Positions 31,710-42,590 of a stretch of 64,000 nucleotides of DNA are shown piece by piece. How positions within the stretch are numbered: the first letter of the stretch is position 1; every line of letters starts with the position of its first letter. A program made the translations under genes and the position numbers. The notes beneath the pieces are model-generated. The model saw only the letters and a program-made list of their open reading frames with translations, was not told the DNA's origin and searched no databases. The stretch spans positions 124,001 to 188,000 of the forward strand of contig NZ_CP031423.1 of the NCBI RefSeq assembly GCF_003991875.1, written 5' to 3'. The DNA comes from Microbacterium lemovicicum. Its GTDB lineage: Bacteria; Actinomycetota; Actinomycetes; Actinomycetales; Microbacteriaceae.

Positions 31710-32315
31710 TCAGCGGCGTCGGCCGACGCCGGTCCTCCCTGCGCCGGAACGACCACCGCCGGAACGACCGGCCCCGGAGCGTCCGACGCCCGCGCGCCGC
31801 AGCCCGGCTCCGATCCCCAGCCCGACGGCGGTCCAGGCGACGGGGCCGAGCACGGAGAGCACGAGGTACAGGATCTGCGCCCAGCCGGGGAGGGTCGAGA
31901 GATGCGCGGCGAAATAGACGGCGGCGGCCACGACGACGCCGATGACGAGCGCCGAGACGAAGAAGCGCCACGCGGCCCACGACCGGTAGCGCACCGCCGC
32001 AGCGACGAGCTCCTGGATCGCCCCGAAGAGCAGCGCCGTGCCGAGGAACTGCGCGGCGTAGATCGGTGCGATCGCGCTGGAGACGAGCGCGGCCAGGGCG
32101 TGCGCGGTGAGGGCGACCCACGGCATCCGCAGCAGCTCCTGAGCGATGATCCCGGGCAGCACGTGGACGCCGAGGAGGAAGCCGTAGACCACCGGCAGTG
32201 CGGCAAGCACGGGCACCGTGACCCAGCCCGCGACCCCGCCCGCCACGCCTGTCGCGACCCCGATCGCGGCGCAGATGAGCAGAACGCTCGTCGAGATGCG
32301 GGTTCGCTGGGCCAC
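31710..32315 (-). CDS. ykoE: ECF transporter substrate-binding component YkoE
   Basis: A 201-residue, six-helix S component. The text (MAQRTRISTSVLLICAAIGV, LLGVHVLPGIIAQELLRMPWVAL, FLGTALLFGAIQELVAAAVRY) matches the YkoE family, which imports hydroxymethylpyrimidine or a related thiamine precursor. An Arg/Gly-rich tail (GVGRSGAGRSGGGRSG) of about 30 residues follows. GTG 32315 is preceded by TAGGCT (minus strand, 32327 to 32322) at exactly 6 bases, so the operon mRNA is probably leaderless, which leaves no room for a TPP riboswitch; none is seen further upstream. Confidence 0.9.
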   Translation of the reverse strand: MAQRTRISTSVLLICAAIGVATGVAGGVAGWVTVPVLAALPVVYGFLLGVHVLPGIIAQELLRMPWVALTAHALAALVSSAIAPIYAAQFLGTALLFGAIQELVAAAVRYRSWAAWRFFVSALVIGVVVAAAVYFAAHLSTLPGWAQILYLVLSVLGPVAWTAVGLGIGAGLRRAGVGRSGAGRSGGGRSGAGRTGVGRRR

Positions 32316-32446
32316 CTGCTCAGCCTATCCGCGGCCTCTCATCACCTTCTCACCCGATCTCGTTCCCTGAGTGAAAACCGTGAGTTAGGTTTGCGTGAAC
32401 CGTACGTCGTCGTGCGGTTTCGCTTCCTCCCCACCTCTAGGAGCGC

Positions 32447-35400
32447 ATGACTATGGTTCGCAACACCGTGCGAGCAGCAGCGGTCGTCACACTCGCCGCG
32501 CTGTTCACCGGATCGGCCGCCTCGGCCGGATTCGCCGCAACACCCGCCCCGGACGCGCCGCCGCCCGCGCCGATCGAGTCGCCCACCGGCAACTACATCG
32601 TGCTGCTGGACGAGGACCCGGTCGCCACCTACACGGGCGGAGAGGCCGGCCTCGCGCCGACCCGTCCCGACGAGGGGCGGCGACTCGACAGCCAGTCGGT
32701 CGACGTGAAGGAGTACCAGGCGTTCCTCGAGCAGCGCCAGGAGGACGTCGCCGCGGCCAGCGGTGTCGACACCCTCGAGACGTACCAGACGACGCTCAAC
32801 GGCTTCAGCGCGAAGATGTCGCCGGAGCAGGCGGCCAAGGTGAGCGGCATCTCCGGTGTGAAGGGCGTCTTCCCCGACGAGATCCGCCACCCCGACGCCG
32901 TCCCGTCGACCGAGTTCCTGGGTCTCGAGGGCGACAACGGCGTGTGGAGCCGCCTCGGCGGCACGGAGGGCGCGGGCAAGGGCGTGGTGGTCGGCGTCGT
33001 CGACACCGGCATCGCCCCCGAGAACGCATCGTTCGCCGGCGACCCGCTCGGCACGGCCCCGGGCGACGAGCCCTACCTCGACGGCAACGACGTCGTGTTC
33101 CAGAAGAGCGACGGCAACGAGTTCCGCAGCGAGCGCGTCGACGGCGCGCAGTGGAGCGCCGACGACTACTCCACCAAGATCGTCGGCGCGAAGTACTTCA
33201 CCACGGGCGCCGCGGCGGCGGGGTTCGACTTCCAGTACGACATCCTCTCGCCGCGCGACGGTGCAGGGCACGGATCGCACACGGCCAGCACGGCCGCGGG
33301 CAACCACGACGTCCCGGCATCCGTGAACGGCGTCGACTTCGGCCTCATCTCGGGTGTGGCCCCGGCGGCCAAGGTCGCCGCGTACAAGGCCTGCTACGAC
33401 GGTCCCGACCCCGCGGACAACACCGACGACATCTGCGCGCTGAGCGACCTGCTGGCCGCGATCGACGCGGCCGTGGCCGACGGGGTCGACGTCATCAACT
33501 ACTCCATCGGCGGCGGCTCGGCCACGAGCGTCCTGCAGCCGGATGACATCTCCTTCTACAACGCCGCCGTCGCGGGCGTCTTCGTCTCCGTCAGCGCCGG
33601 CAACTCCGGACCCGGAGCGTCCACGGCCGACCACGCGTCGCCCTGGTACACGACGGTCGCGGCATCCACGATCCCGACCTACGAGGGCACCGTCCAGCTG
33701 CCGAACGGCTTCCAGGCCGCCGGCGCCTCGGTGTCCGTGCCGGCCGGTCAGAACGTCACCGGTCCGGTCGTCTACGCGGGCGACGTCGCTGCGGCGGGAA
33801 CGGCGGGTGCGAACGCCGCGCTCTGCTTCCCCGACTCGCTCGACCCGGCGAAGGTCGCCGGCATGATCGTCGTCTGCGATCGCGGCACCAACGCGCGCAC
33901 CGAGAAGTCGGACGTCGTCAAGGCGGCCGGCGGCATCGGCATGATCCTGGTCAACGTCACCCCGAGCTCGGTCGACAACGACTTCCATGCGGTGCCGACC
34001 GTCCACATCGACGCGCAGTACCGCACGCCGCTGCTGGACTACGTCCGCAGCACCGCGGATGCCACGGCCACCCTGGTCGGCGAGAACACCACGGGCGTCA
34101 CCACGCCCACGCCGGTCGTCGCGGGCTTCTCGAGCCGCGGACCGATGCTCGCCGACGGCAGCGACGTGCTCAAGCCGGACATCGCCGCACCGGGTGTGGC
34201 GATCCTCGCCGCGACGAACAACCCGCTGGGCTCCCCGACGACGTACAACTTCCTGTCGGGCACCTCGATGGCCGCGCCGCACATCGCCGGTCTCGCCGCG
34301 CTCTATCTGACCGCCCACCCGCTGGCGCCGCCGGCGGAGATCAAGTCGGCCATGATGACGACGGCCTACGACACGCTCAACGGCGACGGATCGACCAACA
34401 CCGACCCGTTCGCCCAGGGCGCGGGCCAGGTCGACGCGAAGAAGTTCCTCGATCCTGGACTGCTGTACCTGAACGGCGTGAGCGACTGGCGCGCCTACCT
34501 GCAGGGTCTCGGACTCGCCGACTTCGGCGTCGACCCGATCGACCCGAGCGACCTCAACCTCCCGTCGCTCGCGATCGGCACGCTCTCCAAGGAGCAGACC
34601 CTCACCCGCACCCTCACCGCGACCGCTCCCGGCACCTACACCGTGTCGGCCGAGGTCCCGGGGGTCGACGTGACGGTGAGCCCCTCGACGCTCACGTTCG
34701 GCGCCGCGGGCGAGGCGCAGTCCTTCGAGGTGACGTTCTCCAACGCCACCGCGCCGGTCGAGGAGTGGGCCACCGGCTCGCTCACCTGGACCGACGGCAC
34801 GACCGATGTCCGCTCGCCGATCGCGGTGCGTCCGGTCACGGCCGACGCCCCCGCCGAGGTGCAGGGCACCGGCATCACCGGCAGCACCGACGTCACCATC
34901 GACGCCGGCCTGACGGGCGACCTCGCGCTGAACCTCTCGGGTCTTGCGCCGGTCACGCTGCTCACCGACCCGACCCACCCGGTCGAGGGCCACTCCGGCG
35001 ACCAGGACTCGGGCGATGAGAACGGCCTCGTGACCTGGATCACCGAGGTGCCCGAGGGTGCGACGCTCGCCCAGTTCGACCTCGACTCCTCGGACGACAC
35101 CGAGGGGACCGACCTCGACCTGAACGTGTACCGCATCGTCAGCCCCACCGATACGCGCTACTACGAGAAGTTCACCTCGGCCACCGCGTCGGCGGACGAG
35201 CAGGTCACGCTGAACGACCCGACCGCGGGGTACTACCTCGTCGAGGTCGACATGTACGCCACGCCGGTGCCGATGACGTGGGACATGACCACGGCGATCG
35301 TCACCCCCGGCGGCGAGGGGTCGCTCACCGCGACGCCCGATCCGCTGCCCGTCGTCCGCGGCGAGCAGGCGACCTACACCCTGTCGTGGAGCGGCCTCCA

Positions 35401-36031
35401 GGCCGAGACGCGCTACCTCGGAGTGGTCGGCTACGGCGACTCCGCGGTGCGCACCATCCTCACGGTCGACAGCGGCCCGGCGGCACCCGTCGCCACGGTG
35501 GCTCCGTCCGTGACCGGCACGGCGCAGGTCGGCAAGACCCTCACGGCGACCCCGGGCACCTGGGATCCGGCCGACGTGACGGTCGCCTACCAGTGGCTCC
35601 GCAACGGCGAGCCGATCGACGGCGCGACGTCGGCCCGCTACCGGGTCGCGCAGGGCGACGTCGGCACGAAGCTGTCGGTGCAGGTCACCGCGACCGCGGC
35701 GGGCAACCCCAACGCGGGCACGGCCGTCAGCAACGAGGTGTTCGTGAAGTACACCTCGCGCACGACCGTGAGCATGAACAGGTACATCGGCTCGTCCTCG
35801 CAGCCCTACGCGGTCACCGTGAAGGTGACCCCGTCGGGCGGGGAGGCCGCCACCGGCAGCGTCACCATCTGGGTCGGCTCGCAGACCTACACCGGCACGC
35901 TGGCCGACGGTGCCGTGACGTTCAACCTGCCCACGCAGTCGCGCGGCATCCACGTGGTGGTCGCGACCTACGCCGGCAGTGAGAGCGTGCAGTCGTCGTG
36001 GGGCCTGACCGGGTTCCTCGTCCTGCGCTGA
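32447..36031 (+). CDS. Secreted subtilisin-like serine protease (S8) with PA domain
   Basis: A 1194-residue exported protease. A signal peptide (basic start, hydrophobic core to about residue 26, AxA near 28) and an I9-like inhibitor propeptide precede the catalytic domain. The triad is Asp186 (DTGIAP), His275 (GHGSHTA) and Ser607 (GTSMAAPH), with the oxyanion Asn in SAGNSGPG. A protease-associated (PA) domain is inserted around residues 420-540. After the catalytic domain come a Fn3-like S8 domain, a beta-sandwich and two Ig-like modules, one with AQVGKTLTATPGTWDP. There is no LPXTG, so it is released or wall-bound by other means. ATG 32447 follows AGGAGCGC. Two hairpins close the gene. Confidence 0.95.
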   Translation: MTMVRNTVRAAAVVTLAALFTGSAASAGFAATPAPDAPPPAPIESPTGNYIVLLDEDPVATYTGGEAGLAPTRPDEGRRLDSQSVDVKEYQAFLEQRQEDVAAASGVDTLETYQTTLNGFSAKMSPEQAAKVSGISGVKGVFPDEIRHPDAVPSTEFLGLEGDNGVWSRLGGTEGAGKGVVVGVVDTGIAPENASFAGDPLGTAPGDEPYLDGNDVVFQKSDGNEFRSERVDGAQWSADDYSTKIVGAKYFTTGAAAAGFDFQYDILSPRDGAGHGSHTASTAAGNHDVPASVNGVDFGLISGVAPAAKVAAYKACYDGPDPADNTDDICALSDLLAAIDAAVADGVDVINYSIGGGSATSVLQPDDISFYNAAVAGVFVSVSAGNSGPGASTADHASPWYTTVAASTIPTYEGTVQLPNGFQAAGASVSVPAGQNVTGPVVYAGDVAAAGTAGANAALCFPDSLDPAKVAGMIVVCDRGTNARTEKSDVVKAAGGIGMILVNVTPSSVDNDFHAVPTVHIDAQYRTPLLDYVRSTADATATLVGENTTGVTTPTPVVAGFSSRGPMLADGSDVLKPDIAAPGVAILAATNNPLGSPTTYNFLSGTSMAAPHIAGLAALYLTAHPLAPPAEIKSAMMTTAYDTLNGDGSTNTDPFAQGAGQVDAKKFLDPGLLYLNGVSDWRAYLQGLGLADFGVDPIDPSDLNLPSLAIGTLSKEQTLTRTLTATAPGTYTVSAEVPGVDVTVSPSTLTFGAAGEAQSFEVTFSNATAPVEEWATGSLTWTDGTTDVRSPIAVRPVTADAPAEVQGTGITGSTDVTIDAGLTGDLALNLSGLAPVTLLTDPTHPVEGHSGDQDSGDENGLVTWITEVPEGATLAQFDLDSSDDTEGTDLDLNVYRIVSPTDTRYYEKFTSATASADEQVTLNDPTAGYYLVEVDMYATPVPMTWDMTTAIVTPGGEGSLTATPDPLPVVRGEQATYTLSWSGLQAETRYLGVVGYGDSAVRTILTVDSGPAAPVATVAPSVTGTAQVGKTLTATPGTWDPADVTVAYQWLRNGEPIDGATSARYRVAQGDVGTKLSVQVTATAAGNPNAGTAVSNEVFVKYTSRTTVSMNRYIGSSSQPYAVTVKVTPSGGEAATGSVTIWVGSQTYTGTLADGAVTFNLPTQSRGIHVVVATYAGSESVQSSWGLTGFLVLR

Positions 36032-36039
36032 TCGACACG

Positions 36040-36069
36040 GAAGCGCCCGGGCTCCGGCCCGGGCGCTTC
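36040..36069 (+). terminator. Terminator of the subtilase gene
   Basis: GAAGCGCCCGGG (36040-36051) and CCCGGGCGCTTC (36058-36069) are perfect complements with a CTCCGG loop, followed by TTCT. It starts 9 bases after the protease stop. Confidence 0.88.
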
Positions 36070-36078
36070 TGCGTGAGC

Positions 36079-36106
36079 GGATGCCGCGGCGCGCGCCGTG
36101 GCATCC
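36079..36106. terminator. Second hairpin, built from the dispersed GGATGC word
   Basis: GGATGCCGCGGC (36079-36090) pairs with GCCGTGGCATCC (36095-36106) with one G-T pair and a GCGC loop. It lies 16 bases before the pirin stop and can end that convergent transcript. It is the same word as the 26423 hairpin and the 18-bp palindromes. Confidence 0.75.
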
Positions 36107-36121
36107 GTCGAGGTCGTGGCG

Positions 36122-37108
36122 TCAGAGCCGGCGGCGGCGCCGGGTCAGCCGGACGCCCGGGAGCGGCGGCGCGGGGATGCGCTCGGCGCCGTGGTCCACG
36201 ACGTGTCCGAAGCGCGGCGAGTCCGCCTCCCACGCGTCGCGCGCCTCCACGATGTCCTCGTGGGAGCGGCCGACGAAGTTCCACCACATGACGATGTCGT
36301 CCTCGAACGGCTCGCCGCCGAGCAGGAACAGCGTCGTGTCCGCCTCGGCGGAGACCTCGACGACGGTGGGCCCGGAGCCGAGGTAGAGCAGATGCGCGGC
36401 ATCCACAAGCAGCGACTCGTCGGCATCCACGGCGGCGACGCCCTCGCCGAAGACGCCGGCCACGGCGTACTCCCACTCGGCATGCAGGGGGATCCGCACC
36501 CGCGACCCGGCCGGGATGTGCAGCTCCGCGCCGACGATCGGGGTGAAGGCGGAGGCGGGCGACACCGCGCCGCCGAGCTCCCCGAGCACGACCGTCGCGA
36601 CGCCGTCCGCGCCGTGCGCCGCCGGCAGCGCGATCTCGGGGAGCGCCTCGTGCCGCTCGAATGCCGGCCCGCCGTGCCGCCGGCTCTCGGGGAGGGCGAC
36701 CCACAGCTGCAGCGCGTCCAAGGGAACCGGCCCGTCGCCGACCGAATACTCCGAATGGGCGATGCCCGCGCCGCTCGTCATCAGGTTCAGGGCTCCGCGG
36801 GCCACGATCACATCGCTGCCGACGGTGTCGCGATGGCGCACCTCGCCGACGAACGGCCACGTCACCGTCTGCAGACCGATGTGCGGATGCGGCTCGACCC
36901 GCATCCGGGTCTCCTGCGGCCCGAAGCGGTCGAGGAAGCACCAGGCGCCCACCATCGGCAGGTCGCGCTGCGGCAGCGCCCGGTGCACGGACATCCCGCG
37001 CACGCCCCCGAGCGGAACCTCGCGGCTCTCCAGCAGCACCGTCCGCGGGCCGAGACCGTGCGGGGCGGGCTCCGACACGGACTCCGCGTCGACGTCGAGC
37101 CGGGTCAT
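36122..37108 (-). CDS. Pirin family protein
   Basis: A 328-residue bicupin. The N-terminal cupin has the pirin motif WCFLDRFGPQETRMRVEPHPHIGLQTVTWPF with metal-ligand His residues (HPHIG), plus SGAGIAHSE and the metal Glu region. The C-terminal cupin (about 190-310) has LHAEWEYAVAGVFGEG and WWNFVGRSHEDIVEARDAWE, a conserved pirin end. Bacterial pirins have quercetinase activity or bind metabolic enzymes such as pyruvate dehydrogenase; which applies here is unknown. ATG 37108 overlaps the stop of the upstream acetyltransferase by 4 bases. Confidence 0.93.
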   Translation of the reverse strand: MTRLDVDAESVSEPAPHGLGPRTVLLESREVPLGGVRGMSVHRALPQRDLPMVGAWCFLDRFGPQETRMRVEPHPHIGLQTVTWPFVGEVRHRDTVGSDVIVARGALNLMTSGAGIAHSEYSVGDGPVPLDALQLWVALPESRRHGGPAFERHEALPEIALPAAHGADGVATVVLGELGGAVSPASAFTPIVGAELHIPAGSRVRIPLHAEWEYAVAGVFGEGVAAVDADESLLVDAAHLLYLGSGPTVVEVSAEADTTLFLLGGEPFEDDIVMWWNFVGRSHEDIVEARDAWEADSPRFGHVVDHGAERIPAPPLPGVRLTRRRRRL

Positions 37109-37530
37109 ACGCCCGAGCCGCCTGACCCGCTGCCGGCTGCGCCGGCGCCGCGCTCCGCCGGACCGCCGTCGGCACCGGCGTCGCGGTCGTCCGCGCGGGG
37201 GCGGTTGCCCGCCTCGTCGCGGCCGGCCGCGGCCCAGTCGATGTGCAGGCCGGCGACCTCGTGCCCGCGGAGGTACGTGGCGACGAACGAGCACAGCGGC
37301 ACCACCGTGGCGTCGTGGGCCGCAGCATCCGCCATCGCCTCGCCCACGAGCTTCCCGCCGAGACCGTGCCCCGCGAAGGCCGGATCGACCTCGGTGTGGG
37401 GGAACACCCACCGGCCCTCGTCGTCGAGCTCGACCTCGGAGAACCCGCCGAGCTCGTCGCCGACGTGGATCTCGTAGCGGCCGGCCTCCTCGTTGCGGGT
37501 GACGGTCACGGGTGCGCTGGGCTGGGTCAC
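37105..37530 (-). CDS. Short GNAT-type acetyltransferase (Acetyltransf_CG)
   Basis: A 141-residue member of the minimal GNAT group. The acetyl-CoA pyrophosphate loop is HGLGGKLVGEAM, and the family Cys-containing strand is VPLCSFVATYLRGH, after which the conserved fold ends near residue 100. The last 40 residues are Gly/Ala/Arg-rich low complexity. GTG 37530 follows AGAGAGGA. A -10 (TACGGT, minus strand 37561 to 37556) lies about 26 bases upstream. It is the first gene of a pirin operon. The substrate is unknown; human NATD1 has the same minimal fold. Confidence 0.9.
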   Translation of the reverse strand: MTQPSAPVTVTRNEEAGRYEIHVGDELGGFSEVELDDEGRWVFPHTEVDPAFAGHGLGGKLVGEAMADAAAHDATVVPLCSFVATYLRGHEVAGLHIDWAAAGRDEAGNRPRADDRDAGADGGPAERGAGAAGSGSGGSGV

Positions 37531-37594
37531 GGGAAGTCCTCTCTTCGCTGCGTCCACCGTAGGTCGCCGCAGCGGTGTTCCGCCATGCACGATG

Positions 37595-37624
37595 ACCGTT
37601 CGTCGCGCTGATCGGACCGTTCGC
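37595..37624 (+). promoter_or_regulatory. LytTR-type direct-repeat operator upstream of cstA
   Basis: ACCGTTCGT (37595-37603) and ACCGTTCGC (37616-37624) are direct repeats 21 bp apart with a 12-bp spacer. The first fits the LytTR consensus [TA][AC][CA]GTTN[AG][TG] at every position and the second at all but the last. Two such repeats with a 12-13 bp spacer are how LytTR regulators bind. The pair lies 44 bp upstream of the likely cstA -10, and a LytTR regulator is encoded in the same cluster. Confidence 0.75.
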
Positions 37625-37667
37625 CGCACGACGAGCGTCGGCCCGACACCCCAGGGGCGCTCCTGCC

Positions 37668-37673
37668 TAGCGT
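37668..37673 (+). promoter_or_regulatory. Candidate -10 of the cstA operon
   Basis: TAGCGT would start transcription near 37680, giving a leader of about 34 nt with GAGGAG before ATG 37714. There is no good -35, as expected for an activator-dependent promoter. Confidence 0.55.
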
Positions 37674-37713
37674 GGAGGGGAGACGCACAGTGTCGCGCGT
37701 GAGGAGAATCGCC

Positions 37714-39990
<2,277 letters not shown>

Positions 39991-40008
39991 CGGTGGGATG
40001 CTGAGGAC

Positions 40009-40245
40009 ATGGATCAGATGGATGCCGCGGCCTCCGCGCCCCGCGAGGGCGCGTGGTCCCTCGTGGCGCGGGTGGGCCGCGGCATCCGCTGGTACACGAC
40101 GACCCTGATGGGCGACCGCGCCTACGACACCTACGTCTCCCACCACCGCGTTCAGCACCCGGACGAGCCACCCCTGACGGAGCGCCAGTTCTGGCGGCAG
40201 CGGATGGCCGACCAGGACCGCAACCCCGGCGCGCGCTGCTGCTGA
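40009..40245 (+). CDS. YbdD/YjiX family small protein
   Basis: A 78-residue protein of the YbdD (DUF466) family, almost always encoded next to cstA-type transporters. Family signature: IRWYTTTLMGDRAYDTYVSHHRVQHPDEPPLTERQFWRQRMADQD and the C-terminal RCC. In E. coli the homologue is needed for pyruvate uptake by its CstA-type partner. It starts 18 bases after cstA at ATG 40009; ATG 40018 is an alternative. The kinase gene follows after 1 base. Confidence 0.93.
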   Translation: MDQMDAAASAPREGAWSLVARVGRGIRWYTTTLMGDRAYDTYVSHHRVQHPDEPPLTERQFWRQRMADQDRNPGARCC

Positions 40246-40246
40246 C

Positions 40247-41425
40247 ATGCCCGACGCGGTGGTGCTCGCGGGGGCGGCCGGCGTCCTCGCGGGCGCGCTG
40301 CTGACCCTCGCGCTCGTCTTCGCACGGCGCTTCGCCCTGGGGGCCCGAGAGCTCGGGAGCGAGGCGGAGGGCGCGGAGTACCGCACGCTGCACGTCGTCG
40401 GGCTCGCCGCCTCCGCCCTGAGGGGCGGGCGTGAGGCGCCCGACCGGGTCCGTGCGGCGAAGCACCTGCGGAGCCTCCTGCGCGCCGAGGCCGTCGCCAT
40501 CGTCGGGCCGGACGGCGACGTCGCGGGCGACGGCGCCGACGGACTGCACGACTCCGCGGTGCGCGTGGCCGAGCGCGTGCGCGCCACCGGCCGCCGACAG
40601 GTCTTCCCCCGCCGGCGCACGGGCGACCTCGAGGCGGTGGGTGCTCCCGTCGTCGTCGACGGGGTGGTGTGGGGCGCGGTGGTGGCCTTCGACGACCCGG
40701 TGCGGGCGCCGCTGGTGCGCGCGACGGGGGAGGTGGCGACGTGGTGCGCCGCGCAGCTCGCCCTCGGCGAGCTGGAGGCGTCGCGCACGGCGCTCGCGGA
40801 GGCGCAGCTCAGGGCGCTCCGCGCGCAGATCAGCCCGCACTTCATCTACAACGCGCTCACGGCGATCGCGTCGTTCATCAGCACCGACCCCGAGCGCGCC
40901 CGCGACCTCGTGCTCGACTTCGCCGATTTCACCCGGTACTCGTTCCGCCGCCAGGGCGAGTTCACGACGCTCGCGGAGGAGCTCGGCAGCATCCATTCGT
41001 ATCTCGCCCTCGAGCGCGCCCGCTTCGGCGAACGGCTGCAGGTGCGGCTGCGCGTCGCGCCGGAGGCCCTGTCGACGGTGATCCCCTTCCTCTCCGTGCA
41101 GCCTCTCGTCGAGAACGCCGTGCGGCACGGCCTGGAGCCCGGCGAGCGCGGCGGCACCGTCACCATCGCCGCGCACGACGACGGCACGCACACCGAGATC
41201 ACGATCGAGGACGACGGGATCGGCATGGATCCGGCCGCAGCGGCCTCGCTGCTGGCGTCCGAGCCGTCGGCCTCCCACGTCGGGCTGCGCAACGTCGACA
41301 CACGGCTGCGCTCGCTGTACGGCTCGGGCGGCGGGCTTGTCGTCGAGACGAACGTGGGGGCGGGCACGCTGGTGCGCATGCGCGTGCCGCGCTCGCAGCC
41401 GCTGAACGAGACGGGCATCGGCTGA
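40247..41425 (+). CDS. LytS/BtsS-like sensor histidine kinase
   Basis: A 392-residue kinase. One N-terminal membrane helix (residues 5-26), a GAF-like sensor domain (about 45-175, LHVVGLAASALRGG to GAPVVVDGVVWGAVVAF), then the His_kinase domain with LRAQISPHFIYNAL (phospho-acceptor His198) and a GHKL ATPase with PLVENAVRHGLEPG (N box) and EDDGIGMD (G1). The C-terminal half is LytS-type; the multi-helix 5TM-LytS sensor of BtsS is missing, so the input domain is different, and the ligand may be sensed in the cytoplasm. It is 29 bases ahead of its regulator gene. Confidence 0.93.
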   Translation: MPDAVVLAGAAGVLAGALLTLALVFARRFALGARELGSEAEGAEYRTLHVVGLAASALRGGREAPDRVRAAKHLRSLLRAEAVAIVGPDGDVAGDGADGLHDSAVRVAERVRATGRRQVFPRRRTGDLEAVGAPVVVDGVVWGAVVAFDDPVRAPLVRATGEVATWCAAQLALGELEASRTALAEAQLRALRAQISPHFIYNALTAIASFISTDPERARDLVLDFADFTRYSFRRQGEFTTLAEELGSIHSYLALERARFGERLQVRLRVAPEALSTVIPFLSVQPLVENAVRHGLEPGERGGTVTIAAHDDGTHTEITIEDDGIGMDPAAAASLLASEPSASHVGLRNVDTRLRSLYGSGGGLVVETNVGAGTLVRMRVPRSQPLNETGIG

Positions 41426-41454
41426 CGGGGCGACCCCTCGGTAGCCTGGTCGCC

Positions 41455-42189
41455 ATGGTGGGTGAAGGCGGGCTGGTCGACGTGCTCGTCGCGGACGACG
41501 AGCCGCCCGCGCTGGCCGAGCTCGTGGCGTTCCTGCGCCGCGACGCGCGCATCGGCGAGGTGCACGCCGCCGCCAACGGCGCCGAGGCGCTGCGGATCAT
41601 CGAGCTCCACCGGGTGGCCGGGGCCTTTCTCGACATCCACATGCCCGGCCTGTCGGGCTTCGCCCTCGCCCGCGCCTTGGCCGCGACGGACACCCCGCCC
41701 GCCGTGGTGTTCGTCACCGCCGACGACGCCGGCGCGCTGCAGGCCTTCGACGTGCAGGCGGTCGACTACGTGCTGAAGCCGGTTCGCGCCGAGAGGCTGA
41801 GCAGGGCCGTGGACCGGGTGATGGATGCCGCGTCCCGCACCCCCGCGGCAGCGGATGCCGGCGAGACGATCCCCGTCACGGTCGGCCAGACCGTGCGGCT
41901 GATCCGACGCGGCGACGTCCGATGGGTGCACGCCCAGGGTGACTACTCGCGCCTCTGGACGGCCGGTGGCGGACACCTCGTGCGCACGCCCATCTCCGAG
42001 CTCGAGGAGCGCTGGTCGGATGCCGGATTCGTGCGGGTGCACCGGTCGTACCTCGTGCATCGCGATGCCGTCGTGGAGCTGCGCCTCGGCGGTTCCGCGC
42101 CCACGGTGGTGCTCGCCGAGATCGAGCTCCCGGTGAGCCGGCGTCTGGCGGCGTCGGTGCGCGAGATCCTCGCGCGGAGCGGGGGATGA
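41455..42189 (+). CDS. LytTR-family response regulator
   Basis: A 244-residue regulator. The receiver domain has the acidic pair VADDEPP, the phospho-acceptor Asp60 in AFLDIHMPG, Thr in VFVTAD and Lys in VLKPVRAERL. The LytTR DNA-binding domain follows (about 140-240): LIRRGDVRWVHAQGDYSRLWT, then FVRVHRSYLVHRDAVVEL and LPVSRRLAASVREIL. The likely target is the direct-repeat site 5' to cstA. TAGCCT (41442-41447) ends 7 bases before ATG 41455, suggesting an internal leaderless promoter. The next gene overlaps by 4 bases. Confidence 0.94.
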   Translation: MVGEGGLVDVLVADDEPPALAELVAFLRRDARIGEVHAAANGAEALRIIELHRVAGAFLDIHMPGLSGFALARALAATDTPPAVVFVTADDAGALQAFDVQAVDYVLKPVRAERLSRAVDRVMDAASRTPAAADAGETIPVTVGQTVRLIRRGDVRWVHAQGDYSRLWTAGGGHLVRTPISELEERWSDAGFVRVHRSYLVHRDAVVELRLGGSAPTVVLAEIELPVSRRLAASVREILARSGG

Positions 42190-42590
42190 GCCGCCACGGC
42201 GGCGAGGCGTCGCGCGCACGCGTCCGCGTGACGGGCGCCGCGGCCGCACCCGGTGCGACCCGCGGCATCGCGCTGCCGGGATCGCCCGTGAGCGAGGCCG
42301 GTGCGGTGTTCGACCGCTCCCTCGTGCGCAGCCAGCTGCGTCTCGCCGTCGGATGCCTCCTCGGCTTCCTCCTCGTCGCGGGCGCGTTCACGGCGGCGGT
42401 GTTCGTCATCGCGCGCCTGGACGACCCGGTGATCTTCGGCGTCCCGCTGTCGTGGCTGCTGCAGGCTTACGGCTACTACCCGCTCATCCTCTTCTTCGCG
42501 GTCGTCTACGCCCGCGGAGCGGGTCGCAACGAGCGGCGCTATCGCGAGCTCGATGCAGCCCCCGATGACGACAGGCTGCGACGGCTGTGA
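42186..42590 (+). CDS. Small two-helix membrane protein, DUF485-like
   Basis: A 134-residue protein with a 45-residue soluble N terminus and two membrane helices (LRLAVGCLLGFLLVAGAFTAAVFVI and LLQAYGYYPLILFFAVVYARGA), then a short charged tail. The layout and its place just ahead of an SSS symporter match DUF485/YjcH-type accessory proteins that accompany acetate and monocarboxylate permeases; the sequence match is weak, so the family call is tentative. ATG 42186 overlaps the regulator stop, and its own stop overlaps the symporter GTG, each by 4 bases. Confidence 0.8.
   Translation: MSRHGGEASRARVRVTGAAAAPGATRGIALPGSPVSEAGAVFDRSLVRSQLRLAVGCLLGFLLVAGAFTAAVFVIARLDDPVIFGVPLSWLLQAYGYYPLILFFAVVYARGAGRNERRYRELDAAPDDDRLRRL

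Noticed and set aside
32316..32446. TPP riboswitch for ykoE
   Set aside because: No THI-box sequences are visible in the gap, and the -10 lies 6 bases before the start codon.
32342..35953. 1203-residue open frame antisense to the subtilase gene
   Set aside because: The plus-strand protein has signal peptide, catalytic triad and domains; the antisense product is a low-complexity shadow without promoter.
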